From positions 62,001-126,000 of IMG/VR virus record IMGVR_UViG_3300005466_000024: 64,000 nt of DNA. One strand, 5' to 3'. Under the pieces are notes generated by a model. That model was not told where the DNA came from. It was given only the letters and a program-made list of their open reading frames with translations, and did not search any database. Below are positions 50,929-58,877 of this stretch, one piece after another; the first letter of the stretch is position 1, and each line of letters begins with the position of its first letter. The DNA comes from a virus. The position numbers and the translations under genes were made by a program.

Positions 50929-51183
50929 GTGGCCTACTCACTGTGCAGACACTGCCATCACCCCCGCGACAAACACCGCGACCTTGACTTGAAGTGCTCC
51001 ATAACGATCTTGACCAACTGGGACGAGGCCGCGCGACTGTTCGCTGGTGATCGGTCCTGCGATTGCCCCGGGTACTGCGGTACCGGGCTGGATGCCCCGT
51101 GCCGAACCGACTGCCCGCACGAATACGTCGAGGACGATCCGAAGTGTGTGTGTTGTGGTCGACCCGCCCCGGCGAGTAGCTGA
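50929..51183 (+). CDS. Cys-rich plus-strand protein
   Basis: An 84-aa protein, one of the few on the plus strand. The start GTG 50929 is my choice because the upstream codons are not protein-like; ATG codons at 50875-50887 are alternatives. It has at least ten Cys residues: CRHCHHP near residue 6, CDCPGYC near 46, CRTDCPHEY near 58 and KCVCCGRP near 73, so two or three zinc sites are likely. Probably a small zinc-binding protein of early or host-takeover type. Confidence 0.6.
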   Translation: MAYSLCRHCHHPRDKHRDLDLKCSITILTNWDEAARLFAGDRSCDCPGYCGTGLDAPCRTDCPHEYVEDDPKCVCCGRPAPASS

Positions 51184-51191
51184 CCACGTCA

Positions 51192-51413
51192 TCACTCCGT
51201 CAGTGCCATGGCGGCAGCACCCTGATCCTCTGCCACAACCCCGCGCCGGCGCATGTTCCATGCGGTTTCCCCCAGTCGCCGGGAAACGTCCAGTAGCGCA
51301 TGCTCCTTGTCGCTGGATCCCGTGTACGCCAGTCTTCGTATCTCGATGGCCAGTCCACTGAGGTCGTTGGCGAGGTCGTGGACACTCATGGGCATGGGCA
51401 TGGGGGTATCCAC
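51192..51413 (-). CDS. 73-aa helical hypothetical protein
   Basis: The frame opens with GTG 51413 or one of three Met-Pro codons at 51401-51389. The helical body (SVHDLANDLSGLAIEIRRLA) has an amphipathic pattern. It converges with the plus gene ending at 51183. Function unknown. Confidence 0.55.
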   Translation of the reverse strand: MDTPMPMPMSVHDLANDLSGLAIEIRRLAYTGSSDKEHALLDVSRRLGETAWNMRRRGVVAEDQGAAAMALTE

Positions 51414-51432
51414 ACTCTCTGTAATTCGTTGG

Positions 51433-51455
51433 GACTCACCGAATTTCGGTGAGTC
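51433..51455. promoter_or_regulatory. 23-bp palindrome
   Basis: GACTCACCGAA (51433-51443), one base, and its exact complement (51445-51455). It lies between the genes at 51192-51413 and 51484-51711. A palindrome with a 1-nt centre is more typical of a dimeric-protein binding site than of a terminator. Confidence 0.4.
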
Positions 51456-51483
51456 TCCGTTCTATCACAGCGGTGCGGATATG

Positions 51484-51711
51484 TCAGTAGTCGGGGTCAC
51501 TGCTCTCGAATCGCTCGGCCCTGATCCTGGCCGCTCCAGCGTCGGCCGACAGGCTGCCTCGTATCGGGGTCCACTCGCCGTGCCGTTGGCATGCTCCGGG
51601 TTCCGCGTGCAGCGCTTGCCAGCCGAAGTCGTGGTTCTTGACCACCATGTAGGCGCGGCTACGGCCGTCGGCGAAGTATGCGCCGTAGCCGGTTCGCCAC
51701 ACCAGGCCCAT
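51484..51711 (-). CDS. 75-aa hypothetical protein
   Basis: Starts MGLVWRTGYGAYFADGRSRA; beta-rich with WQALHAEPGACQRHGEW in the middle. No motif of a known family. Confidence 0.6.
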   Translation of the reverse strand: MGLVWRTGYGAYFADGRSRAYMVVKNHDFGWQALHAEPGACQRHGEWTPIRGSLSADAGAARIRAERFESSDPDY

Positions 51712-51724
51712 CAGGCTTCCCCCA

Positions 51725-51961
51725 TTACCCAGACCCCAGCACCCCGTCGGGCCAGTTGGCGCTCATCACGAACGACGACTCGGCGTCGCCGTTCCACCGC
51801 CACAGCTTCGGCGGGTTGCGGACAACGACCAACCCGACGTAGTCACCGGCGTTGTCGAGAACCGCGAGGTTGCCGGTACCTCCTCGAGAGCGCGTCAACC
51901 GGGCATCTGGCCACCGTTCGATGACATCGTTGAGAATGCCGATCAAGGTGTCTGGGTTCAC
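51725..51961 (-). CDS. 78-aa hypothetical protein
   Basis: GTG 51961 overlaps the stop of the preceding gene as GTGA. Starts NPDTLIGILNDVIERWP, then beta strands (NLAVLDNAGDYVGLVVVRN). Similar small proteins occur in mycobacteriophages, without known role. Confidence 0.6.
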   Translation of the reverse strand: MNPDTLIGILNDVIERWPDARLTRSRGGTGNLAVLDNAGDYVGLVVVRNPPKLWRWNGDAESSFVMSANWPDGVLGSG

Positions 51962-52164
51962 GCGCCGATGATCTCCGGCCACGGCGGAATCTCCGGCCCC
52001 AGACTTGTCCGGCCATCCCACTCCCAGTTCGCGTGGAACCCGCTCAACGCACTCGTTGCTTCGCCGTCTTCAGCCCGGGCCAGCTCTACCAGTGCGCCGA
52101 GTTTGACGAACACCTCCTGTTCGAGAGCCTCCAGATCTTCGGTCGCCGTACCTGGCTCATCCAC
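51958..52164 (-). CDS. 68-aa acidic hypothetical protein
   Basis: GTG 52164 (DEPGTATEDLEALEQEVF). Acidic helix followed by a Trp-rich end (FHANWEWDGR). Small overlaps on both sides. Function unknown. Confidence 0.6.
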   Translation of the reverse strand: MDEPGTATEDLEALEQEVFVKLGALVELARAEDGEATSALSGFHANWEWDGRTSLGPEIPPWPEIIGA

Positions 52165-52648
52165 GCTCGTGTCCCTTCTTTTTCGCGCGCTCGATGGCGC
52201 GCCGCACGTACTCGGCTTCGTTGTCGTCGCTGTCCATCAGGTGAGGCCACCACGCCGGGTCCACCCACCGCCTGATGAACACATTGAAACATGCGATGGG
52301 GTCGTTACCGGCCTGTAACTCCAAATAATCGTCCAGCTCACCGGGCACCGGCCGCCCCTCGGTGATCGCCTCGTCCAGTTGGCGTCGGACCCATTCCCGA
52401 CCGTCATGCCGCGCGGGGGCGCCGTCGTCGATCTCGGTGAATCCCTGCACCAGCGACCAGTCCGTGGCGGGGCCGTTGATCCAGGTGGTCGGCATGTACC
52501 AGCGGTCACCGTTGGCGGTGGTGCCGACAGCGGCGACGCTGGTGCCTCCGCTCACCCAGTACAGCCGGTACAGCCCGCCCTGATCGGGGATACCAGTCTT
52601 ACGCCAGGCATGAAATTCCTCGGTGTCGCCGAGCCGTTCGGGTTCCAT
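52157..52648 (-). CDS. 163-aa hypothetical protein, leaderless message likely
   Basis: ATG 52648 lies only 7 nt after a TATAGT -10 box, so the message probably starts at or next to the start codon. The protein opens MEPERLGDTEEFHAWRKTG; the middle is beta-rich with Trp residues and the C-terminus is a charged helix (EYVRRAIERAKKKG). Family not recognised. Confidence 0.65.
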   Translation of the reverse strand: MEPERLGDTEEFHAWRKTGIPDQGGLYRLYWVSGGTSVAAVGTTANGDRWYMPTTWINGPATDWSLVQGFTEIDDGAPARHDGREWVRRQLDEAITEGRPVPGELDDYLELQAGNDPIACFNVFIRRWVDPAWWPHLMDSDDNEAEYVRRAIERAKKKGHERG

Positions 52649-52655
52649 AGCTCAC

Positions 52656-52684
52656 ACTATAGCAGTGCTATAGCTCCCTGTCCC
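52656..52684 (-). promoter_or_regulatory. TATAGT promoter with perfect palindrome
   Basis: Minus strand: GGGACA (52684-52679), 17 nt, TATAGT (52661-52656). CTATAGC (52657-52663) and GCTATAG (52667-52673) form a perfect 7-bp inverted repeat across the -10 box, with 3 nt between. A protein bound there would block the promoter. Confidence 0.6.
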
Positions 52685-53660
52685 GCCATCCTGGCCAGTC
52701 ACGGTCGTAGTCGAACTCACGATCACGCTGCCCGGGCACCAGCGGGGCGTCGGGATCCCGCCGCGGCACCCACTTGCCCCGCCCCCAGTCCCACTGCAGG
52801 TTTCCCATGTCCTCCTCCGACAACCCCGCCATGTGCAGGTCGCCGGTGCCGCTCCAGAACTGCGACGGCAGGATCGCGGTCTTCTGGGGCTGGAAGCCGC
52901 CGTAGTAGATCAGCGCACTGTTCTGGCCGCGCGTTTCCGTACCGAGCGCGGGACGGGCCTGCGGACTGAACATCTGCGCATGCGCGAGGTAGGCGGCTTG
53001 TTCACCGTGGCGGTCGAAGGACCGCCCGGTGGCGGCATGACCGAACAAGTCATGGACAAAGCGAAAGCGGTCGTTTGTGGCGTCGTCTAGGTAGGGGTGC
53101 CCGCCGGTGGCGTGGGTACCCAGGATCTGCAGCCGACGGTTGGTGTTGACGTCGTCGAGCATTTCGTGGACGTCGTTGTAGGGGTCGTGGTCGGTGATCT
53201 GGGGGCGGATGCCGAGGCGCTGGGTGGCGAAGTCGTACTGGTGGTTGATGTCGTTGCGGTAGGCGTCGAAGTGTTTGACGGCGGCCGGGTCGTGCATCGG
53301 CAGTGCGTCGTAGGCCGTCGCGACGGCGCGCACGCTCTGGGGTGTCCGGCGGGCGCCCAGGTAGTCGGTGGCGCCCGAATGCGGGTCGGGCATCCCCTTC
53401 AGTGCGGCGTAGGCGCTGGCGCCCTGGCGGGCGATCTGGGAGGGCTCGAACGACTTGTGGTAGGTCCACCCTGCCGGGTCATCGAAGCCGTTGAACGTAA
53501 CAGTGGGTGCCGCCGCGGTGCGGTAATGGGGCAGCACCCGGCCGCCGGTGCTGTGGACTGTTCCGCAGCAGCCCAGGCTGGCGGGCAGGTCGGGGTGCCG
53601 GTCGTCAGTGGCCGCAACACGTTGCGGCCACTGCTCGGCCTGGGTCTCGACACGCCTCAT
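52668..53660 (-). CDS. polyvalent-protein-type domain with shared N-terminus
   Basis: A 330-aa protein starting MRRVETQAEQWPQRV, the same signature as the gene at 26691-27011. Residues about 190-270 carry FVHDLFGHAATGRSF, then GEQAAYLAHAQMFS and LGTETRGQNSALI, a His/Glu-rich pattern that recurs in large phage and mobile-element polyvalent proteins and may be an enzyme core; its activity is unknown. The C-terminus is Trp/Asp/Arg-rich (FDYDRDWPGWRD). Confidence 0.65.
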   Translation of the reverse strand: MRRVETQAEQWPQRVAATDDRHPDLPASLGCCGTVHSTGGRVLPHYRTAAAPTVTFNGFDDPAGWTYHKSFEPSQIARQGASAYAALKGMPDPHSGATDYLGARRTPQSVRAVATAYDALPMHDPAAVKHFDAYRNDINHQYDFATQRLGIRPQITDHDPYNDVHEMLDDVNTNRRLQILGTHATGGHPYLDDATNDRFRFVHDLFGHAATGRSFDRHGEQAAYLAHAQMFSPQARPALGTETRGQNSALIYYGGFQPQKTAILPSQFWSGTGDLHMAGLSEEDMGNLQWDWGRGKWVPRRDPDAPLVPGQRDREFDYDRDWPGWRDREL

Positions 53661-54046
53661 CGCCTCGTCCGCCGCCGTGGCGCCTGGTCCTGCGGATCCC
53701 ATCCGTGTTCGACCATGTCCGACCAGTGGCCGGGATCTCCCCCGTGGGACAGGGCGAGATCGGCGGCTGCCCTGGCATCCTCGAGTGAGTGCACCCGACC
53801 CCAGGCCGAGGGATACTGTGCCCCCTCGAACGGATCCGCAACATCGTAGTGCGACCAGGTCCACGGTGGCTCACCGGGGTGCATGCCGGTGGTGTCTTCC
53901 ACCAGGACGCTGCGGCCACCGTGCGAGCGCGCCCACTGTTCCGGCTCGTAGTCGGGGGTCTGCTGCCACTCGTCGCGGGCGTCGTCGCCGACGATTCTGC
54001 GGCCCTCCCGCACCATCTTCTCGGCCCTCGCGATCACGCCGTCCAT
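53657..54046 (-). CDS. 129-aa hypothetical protein
   Basis: ATG 54046 with GGGAGG upstream, overlapping the next gene by 4 nt. Starts MDGVIARAEKMVREGRR; acidic and Trp-rich in the middle (PPWTWSHYDVADPFEG), with a basic end. It may belong with the protein after it. Family not recognised. Confidence 0.6.
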   Translation of the reverse strand: MDGVIARAEKMVREGRRIVGDDARDEWQQTPDYEPEQWARSHGGRSVLVEDTTGMHPGEPPWTWSHYDVADPFEGAQYPSAWGRVHSLEDARAAADLALSHGGDPGHWSDMVEHGWDPQDQAPRRRTRR

Positions 54047-54067
54047 GTTGGCCTCCCACCCTTTCGG

Positions 54068-54481
54068 TCAACGGGGTTTCACGTCGGAGCGAGTGCGGGT
54101 GATCTTCCTGATCAACCTGCAAGCCACATCGTCTGGCGCCTCGATCCCGGCCTCCCCGTGCTCGGCGGCCTCGGCACCCGAGGCGAACAGCGGCACCGGG
54201 GTGGTGTAGTCCATCACGGCCGGGTCGATCCGCTGGTGCGCGATGGCCAGCCGCAGCGCCAGCAGTTGGTCGCCGTGGCAAGCGACCCAGCCGGCGCACA
54301 AACGGGCCTTGTCGCTGTCGTGATCATTCTGGTGGCATTGAAATAGCTCTACTGGCTGCGCCCAGGTCTCGCTGTCGTAGGCGCGCAGCTTCTCGTACTC
54401 CTCGGTGGCCCAGATGCCGGACGGCACGTCGCGCCGGTAGGGGCAGGAGGAGCAGGGTCTCGGTGCGGGGGCCTGGATCAT
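54068..54481 (-). CDS. DUF6283 family protein
   Basis: A 137-aa protein with the family pattern: CSSCPYRRDVPSGIW near residue 10, EYEKLRAYDSETWAQP near 28, LFQCHQND near 46 and LCAGWVACHG near 61, probably one or two zinc or iron-sulfur sites. The family is common in actinobacterial phages and of unknown role. Confidence 0.8.
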   Translation of the reverse strand: MIQAPAPRPCSSCPYRRDVPSGIWATEEYEKLRAYDSETWAQPVELFQCHQNDHDSDKARLCAGWVACHGDQLLALRLAIAHQRIDPAVMDYTTPVPLFASGAEAAEHGEAGIEAPDDVACRLIRKITRTRSDVKPR

Positions 54482-54491
54482 GACGAGCCGG

Positions 54492-54719
54492 TCATCGTGC
54501 GCCCCGATCCAGGATGTCCCGGACGAACTCCCCATACGAACCGTCGGGATCGGGCGGTGGCTCCAGGGAGTCGGCGACTTCCTTGGCGATGTGGTCGGCG
54601 TGTACCTCGGGGTCGCGGCGGTCCACGCACTCGCACCCGAGGTGGTCACGAATGACCATGGCCAGCAGGATCTCGACGTCGCTGCGCACCATCCCGAGGA
54701 TGATCGGGTCGATCTTCAC
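54492..54719 (-). CDS. 75-aa hypothetical protein
   Basis: GTG 54719 (KIDPIILGMVRSDVEILL). Helical with CECVDRRDPEVHADHIA in the middle. Family not recognised; small overlaps show it is part of the operon. Confidence 0.6.
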   Translation of the reverse strand: MKIDPIILGMVRSDVEILLAMVIRDHLGCECVDRRDPEVHADHIAKEVADSLEPPPDPDGSYGEFVRDILDRGAR

Positions 54720-54721
54720 GG

Positions 54722-54925
54722 TCAGTCCGCTTTTTCGAGAAGTCGCCTGCGCTGCACCCATGCCCAGTACCCGAGCCGCGTGTCGTCGTCGGTGACCTCT
54801 CGCTTCCAGTCGGAGACGGGATGCTCGGGATGCTCCCCCCAGTAGTCGTTGTGGTACTGGCGACAGCTGCCGCAGTAACCGAACTTGACGTCGTTGGAAC
54901 AGGTGATCGACTCCTCAGCGGTCAT
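54722..54925 (-). CDS. 67-aa zinc-ribbon-like protein
   Basis: Starts MTAEESITCSNDVKFGYCG; two Cys pairs near residues 9-21 (one CGSC) probably bind zinc. Trp/Arg-rich end. ATGA overlap with the gene before it. Function unknown. Confidence 0.6.
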   Translation of the reverse strand: MTAEESITCSNDVKFGYCGSCRQYHNDYWGEHPEHPVSDWKREVTDDDTRLGYWAWVQRRRLLEKAD

Positions 54926-55455
54926 GATCGCCCCTCCACCCGGAACAGTGTCGTTGTCATGTCGGCCTCGGTGTAGGCCTGCCCATCGACGATGCCGCCC
55001 TTGGGGTAGGTGTCGGTGTACAATCGCCGACCGCGCGCCGACACGACGTCACCGTGTTCCTCGTCCCACACGTCGTCGAAGGTTTCCCAGTCGCCGATCT
55101 CGGTGATGGTGTGCCGTTTGCCCTGGATGTCGATGATCACGTCGCCGACTGCCAGCTCCTCGAACGTCTTGCGGGTGATCGTGTCGTGATGTGACGTGCA
55201 GCCGATGCTGGGGCACTCGCTCTGCGGCATGGCGTGGTGCCCGGCGAGGGCTTGCACGTCGCCGAGCGCCCGCGCGCGCGAACCCCTGGCTCGGAAGCGA
55301 GGGATCTCCCGGCCGCGGTAGGTCGCGACCGCCTCGTACAACCGGCGCGATTTTCCCGTCAGCCCGACGGACGAGGTTCCCAGGTCGTGCAGGGTGACCT
55401 CGTAGTCGCCGCTGCGGTAGACGTCCTGGCCCTTGACCTTGACGAACTTCAGCAT
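54922..55455 (-). CDS. 177-aa hypothetical protein
   Basis: Starts MLKFVKVKGQDVYRSGDY at ATG 55455 with GGAAGTGGG upstream. Two beta-rich parts: residues 1-65, and 100-170 with VGDVIIDIQGKRHTITEIG, an SH3- or Hint-like barrel pattern. Two Cys residues near 85-92. Family not recognised. Confidence 0.6.
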   Translation of the reverse strand: MLKFVKVKGQDVYRSGDYEVTLHDLGTSSVGLTGKSRRLYEAVATYRGREIPRFRARGSRARALGDVQALAGHHAMPQSECPSIGCTSHHDTITRKTFEELAVGDVIIDIQGKRHTITEIGDWETFDDVWDEEHGDVVSARGRRLYTDTYPKGGIVDGQAYTEADMTTTLFRVEGRS

Positions 55456-55456
55456 G

Positions 55457-55705
55457 TCACTGCCCACTTCCCTGATCGTTGGTCACCACCGAGACGAGCT
55501 GGTATGCGATACGCGTGGGTTGCCAGTCGATGACCTTGACGTACCCCAGTGCGGCGAGGACATCATCACCCTCGGTGGTGCTGGGACGTCGCGACCGCAC
55601 CGGGTACAGGTTGACGAACTCGCCGTCCATGTCATCAAGGAACACGTAGCCGTCGCTAAGTGTGGCTAGTAGTTGCTGCTCGGTGATTCGTGCGTTGGTG
55701 GCCAT
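55457..55705 (-). CDS. 82-aa hypothetical protein
   Basis: Starts MATNARITEQQLLATLSDGYVF; a winged-helix-like pattern (helix, helix, two strands) is possible. A TATAGT promoter lies 30 nt upstream (55735-55740), so it starts its own transcript. Small DNA-binding protein is one option. Confidence 0.6.
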   Translation of the reverse strand: MATNARITEQQLLATLSDGYVFLDDMDGEFVNLYPVRSRRPSTTEGDDVLAALGYVKVIDWQPTRIAYQLVSVVTNDQGSGQ

Positions 55706-55734
55706 GGCTTGTGTCCTTCCCTACCGGAGATAAC

Positions 55735-55740
55735 ACTATA
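55735..55740 (-). promoter_or_regulatory. TATAGT promoter
   Basis: Minus-strand -10 box in the half-palindrome ACTATAGTCCCGCTATAT (55735-55752). It overlaps the stop of the gene at 55736-56110 and drives the genes from 55705 down. The -35 box is weak. Confidence 0.5.
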
Positions 55741-56110
55741 GTCCCGCTATATGCTCTGTCTTCTCGAGTTCCTGTACGTTGACACCCGCCCAGACGATGA
55801 GGCGTTGACCGAGGTCGATGACATCGGCGTCGGTGAGTGCGAACTGGTCACTGCCCTGAATGGACACGAACGCCGCACCGTCAGCGACGGTGACGACCAG
55901 GTCGGGCGCGATAATGGTGTCCCACGAGGAGTCGCTGCCGGTGGCGCGCAGCAGCCGCGTCCCGACCTCGCGAGCAGTAGCATGATCGAACTCCACGGCG
56001 CGCACGAGAAGACTGTCGTGATAGCTCAGTCGACATTCGATGAGGTAGCCGGTATTGATGATCAGGTACCGTCCACCATCGGTGTATTCGCGGAACGTGG
56101 CCATACTCAT
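55736..56110 (-). CDS. 124-aa hypothetical protein
   Basis: Starts MSMATFREYTDGGRYLII. A beta-sandwich-like pattern with LVVTVADGAAFVSIQGSD; no catalytic motif. ATG 56110 overlaps the stop of the gene before it (ATGA). Function unknown. Confidence 0.6.
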   Translation of the reverse strand: MSMATFREYTDGGRYLIINTGYLIECRLSYHDSLLVRAVEFDHATAREVGTRLLRATGSDSSWDTIIAPDLVVTVADGAAFVSIQGSDQFALTDADVIDLGQRLIVWAGVNVQELEKTEHIAGL

Positions 56111-56301
56111 GACTGAGACCGCCCCTCGATATCGATGAGCCGTTCCGCAATATAGCTATCGGCTTCACTACGTAAATCGACGGCCTTGATGACCTCGCCG
56201 TCCTCGTAGATGAGGTATTGCATCGGGTGCGTGATTTTTGGCTGCCCCCAACGATCACGCTGCATCCAGGTCACGCGCTCACGTTTGACGTAGACGGCCA
56301 T
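56107..56301 (-). CDS. 64-aa hypothetical protein
   Basis: Starts MAVYVKRERVTWMQRDRWG behind CAGGAGC. Basic first half, acidic helical end. Driven by the TATAGT promoter at 56344-56372. Possibly an RNA- or DNA-binding peptide. Confidence 0.6.
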   Translation of the reverse strand: MAVYVKRERVTWMQRDRWGQPKITHPMQYLIYEDGEVIKAVDLRSEADSYIAERLIDIEGRSQS

Positions 56302-56343
56302 TTTCAGCTCCTGTGTGGGTTCTTCTCTCTCACTCCACACAAC

Positions 56344-56372
56344 ACTATAGCACCGCTATATCTTCCCGTCAG
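56344..56372 (-). promoter_or_regulatory. TATAGT promoter with -35 box
   Basis: CTGACG (56372-56367), 17 nt, TATAGT (56349-56344), with a TG ahead of the -10 hexamer giving an extended -10. ACTATAGCACCGCTATAT is an imperfect palindrome across the box. It lies at the end of the methyltransferase gene and drives the small genes after it. Confidence 0.6.
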
Positions 56373-58366
56373 TCGTTCTCGGCGAACAATCCCGACAGCG
56401 CGCGCATCAGTTGGGCGGGTACGCAACCGTTCCCGATGATGCGCAGTGCATCGTTGCGGCTGATCGTCCCTGTCGGCCGCTTGCGCGCCGGCAGTAGGTT
56501 GACGAGATCGGTGACCCAGCCGTCGGGCCACCCCATCATCCATTCGGCGAACCGCGCCGATAGCCGCGGGTTGCCCTTGGTGTTGGGTTCGGTGGGTGGT
56601 GGTGCGGGCCGGGTCAGCGCCTCCCAGCGCCGGATCGCTGGTTCGTACTTGCCCCACGCGCTCACCGGTTCGATGCCCAGGTCGATCAGCTGCACGTTGT
56701 GGTGCCAGTTCTCGCCACTGGTCTTGCGGTTGCGATTGGGCCCGCCACCATTGCCGTCGGAGGCCGCCGGGGTGGGCAGCAGCACGTCGTCGGACTGCGT
56801 CGGCAGCAGCAGGTCGGGGCGACTGGCACCGGGCACCTCGTCCCAGGACTCGAACTCGCGGGGCAGCTCGCCGCGCGCGATCTCCAGCGCCTGCTCGAGA
56901 CCTGGTGCCGACCACTGTCGGTAGTCCACCATGGCCTTGCGCGACGCCCGGTTGGTGGCCGCCTTCGGGGTGGGCAGCAGATTGTCCTGCTCGCCCAGAA
57001 GGGTGGCAACATCAGCCAGACCACTGGCCCCACCCTCGCCACGAGATCGCGTGGTGTTGTCCCATGACACCTTCTTGGGGTTGGCACCCTTGAAGTCGTT
57101 GGCATTGGGCGTAGGCAACAGGTCTGGTTCGGCGATTTCGAGCGCCGCGAGTTGCAGGTCGCCCAGCTGCTCGCGCCGACGGCCGTTGCCGGCGGGTCGG
57201 CGGTCGCGCCAGGCTTCGGCGGTGGTCCCGGTGTAGTTGGTCTGCGGGGTGGGCAGCAGCACCGGATCCTGCGCGGCCAGATCGCGCAGCACCGCGTCGG
57301 GCAGCGTGTCGTCGCATTCGGGACGATCTCGCCCTGTGTTCGCGGCCCCCTTGTGGTCGCGGGCCTGCGGGGTGGGCAGTAGTCGCAGTGCATCGGTCAG
57401 CGACGTGCCGGGGTGCATGACGCCGGTGTCGGTGCTGTGCCGGGCGCTGTCGCGGGCGTCGCTGGTGACTGGCGTCGGCAGCAGCTCTACTACATCGGAT
57501 TCTCTGCCTCGTTCGCCATCGCCAGCATCTGTACTTCCTTGCCCAGGTTCCGGGCATGCCCATTCCCCGTCGTAGGTTGTGTCGTCGGGGTCGGCAGCAG
57601 CTCCCCGCCCGTTTCCAGTAGATCGTTCTCCACCAGCACCGCCAGGTCCGTCACCCGTTTGCGGCCCGGTTTCTTGGCCAGGTGATTCTCCGGGGTGTTG
57701 TTGTCCGGCTGCGCGCACACCGTGGGCAAGAGTAGATCCTTCTCCGGCGGCGTCTCGGACGGCGTCGCGGACGACGTGCCAGCCGAGGGTTTGCGGCCAC
57801 GCGAGGGCGAAGACCCTTTCGCGTTTGTGCGGCGCACCGGCTGCGGACGCGGGTACAGTAGCCCAGCGCGCATCGTACCCGAGGTTGGCCAGGTCGCCGA
57901 ATACGGCTCCGGCTGCTCGCAGGACGGCGTCGGGGGCTTCCACCACAGCTGGGTCTCCCGATCCCAGATCGCGGTGGGCTTTCGCGGAGAGGAGTCCCCG
58001 CACGTTTTCGATGCAGACAAGGAGCGGCTCCAGTTCTTTGATCGCAATGGCCATGGCTACCCATAGGCCCGAACGGGTGGCCTCGCCTTTTTCGTTGGGG
58101 CCGATGCCCAGCCTGCGCCCGGCGGCCGATACATCCTGGCACGGGAATCCTCCGCAGAGAATGTCCACGGGTTCCACTTCGGCCCAATTCACCTGGGTGA
58201 TATCGCCGAGGTTGGGGATGTCGGGCCAGTGTTTGGCCAGTACGACCGAGGCGGCCGGATCGCTCTCGCACTGCCACATGAGCTGGCCACCGAAGAATGC
58301 TTCGACCCCCTGGTCGAGCCCGCCCCCACCGGAGAACACGGACCCGATGCGCAGCGCGTCACCCAT
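56369..58366 (-). CDS. DNA (cytosine-5-)-methyltransferase
   Basis: A 665-aa enzyme. Motif I SVFSGGGGLDQG near residue 9, motif IV with catalytic Cys GGFPCQDVS (Cys near residue 76), motif VI ENV near residue 120 and motif VIII-like APHKRERVFALAWP near residue 180. The long region about 280-560 holds at least six repeats of LLPTPxAxD type, unusual for the family and probably the recognition-domain spacer. Motif IX/X-like residues lie near the C-terminus (RRWEALTRPAP, IIGNGCVP). It may protect phage DNA from host restriction. ATG 58366 follows GTGAGG. Confidence 0.9.
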   Translation of the reverse strand: MGDALRIGSVFSGGGGLDQGVEAFFGGQLMWQCESDPAASVVLAKHWPDIPNLGDITQVNWAEVEPVDILCGGFPCQDVSAAGRRLGIGPNEKGEATRSGLWVAMAIAIKELEPLLVCIENVRGLLSAKAHRDLGSGDPAVVEAPDAVLRAAGAVFGDLANLGYDARWATVPASAAGAPHKRERVFALAWPQTLGWHVVRDAVRDAAGEGSTLAHGVRAAGQQHPGESPGQETGPQTGDGPGGAGGERSTGNGRGAAADPDDTTYDGEWACPEPGQGSTDAGDGERGRESDVVELLPTPVTSDARDSARHSTDTGVMHPGTSLTDALRLLPTPQARDHKGAANTGRDRPECDDTLPDAVLRDLAAQDPVLLPTPQTNYTGTTAEAWRDRRPAGNGRRREQLGDLQLAALEIAEPDLLPTPNANDFKGANPKKVSWDNTTRSRGEGGASGLADVATLLGEQDNLLPTPKAATNRASRKAMVDYRQWSAPGLEQALEIARGELPREFESWDEVPGASRPDLLLPTQSDDVLLPTPAASDGNGGGPNRNRKTSGENWHHNVQLIDLGIEPVSAWGKYEPAIRRWEALTRPAPPPTEPNTKGNPRLSARFAEWMMGWPDGWVTDLVNLLPARKRPTGTISRNDALRIIGNGCVPAQLMRALSGLFAEND

Positions 58367-58466
58367 CGTTTGTGCGCCTCACACCTTTTCCGGCTGGGGA
58401 GGCCCGGGGGCGGATCTCAGGGGGTGGTGGACCCGGCCCCCGGGCAGCTTCTCGTCCCCCTCCTTT

Positions 58467-58745
58467 TCACTCGCCGAGCAACGCGATCACGTCGTCGAGC
58501 GTCGTGGTGGTTTCGCTGGTGCCCGGCCGCGGGTGCGGCCGGGCACCCAGGTATTCGGCCTTGGCCCAGATCGTGACGATCGGCTTGACGGCCCTGGCCA
58601 CACTCATCGGCCACTCGGCCAGGAACTGGCGGCAGATGGCGGTGTGCGCCGCTTCGGCGTCCTCGCGCATCCGGAGGATTTCGTTGCTGGTCATCGCGTG
58701 TACGCGGTGGCACCGACCGGACTGGTCGATGAGGTAACTGGGCAT
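58467..58745 (-). CDS. 92-aa hypothetical protein
   Basis: ATG 58745 behind CAGGAGG. Starts MPSYLIDQSGRCHRVHAM, helical middle (EILRMREDAEAAHTAICRQF), flexible Pro-rich end. First minus gene after a divergent gap. Function unknown. Confidence 0.6.
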   Translation of the reverse strand: MPSYLIDQSGRCHRVHAMTSNEILRMREDAEAAHTAICRQFLAEWPMSVARAVKPIVTIWAKAEYLGARPHPRPGTSETTTTLDDVIALLGE

Positions 58746-58877
58746 CTCACGGCCTCCTGTCCCCTTACTGCTTCCCCGCGCCGCCGTGGGTCCACTGGAC
58801 GCCAGGAAATCCTTTGCACCATTTCTGCCCCTAATGTCACACTGCCTTATGGCCACCGATAACTGCCCGGATCCGAC

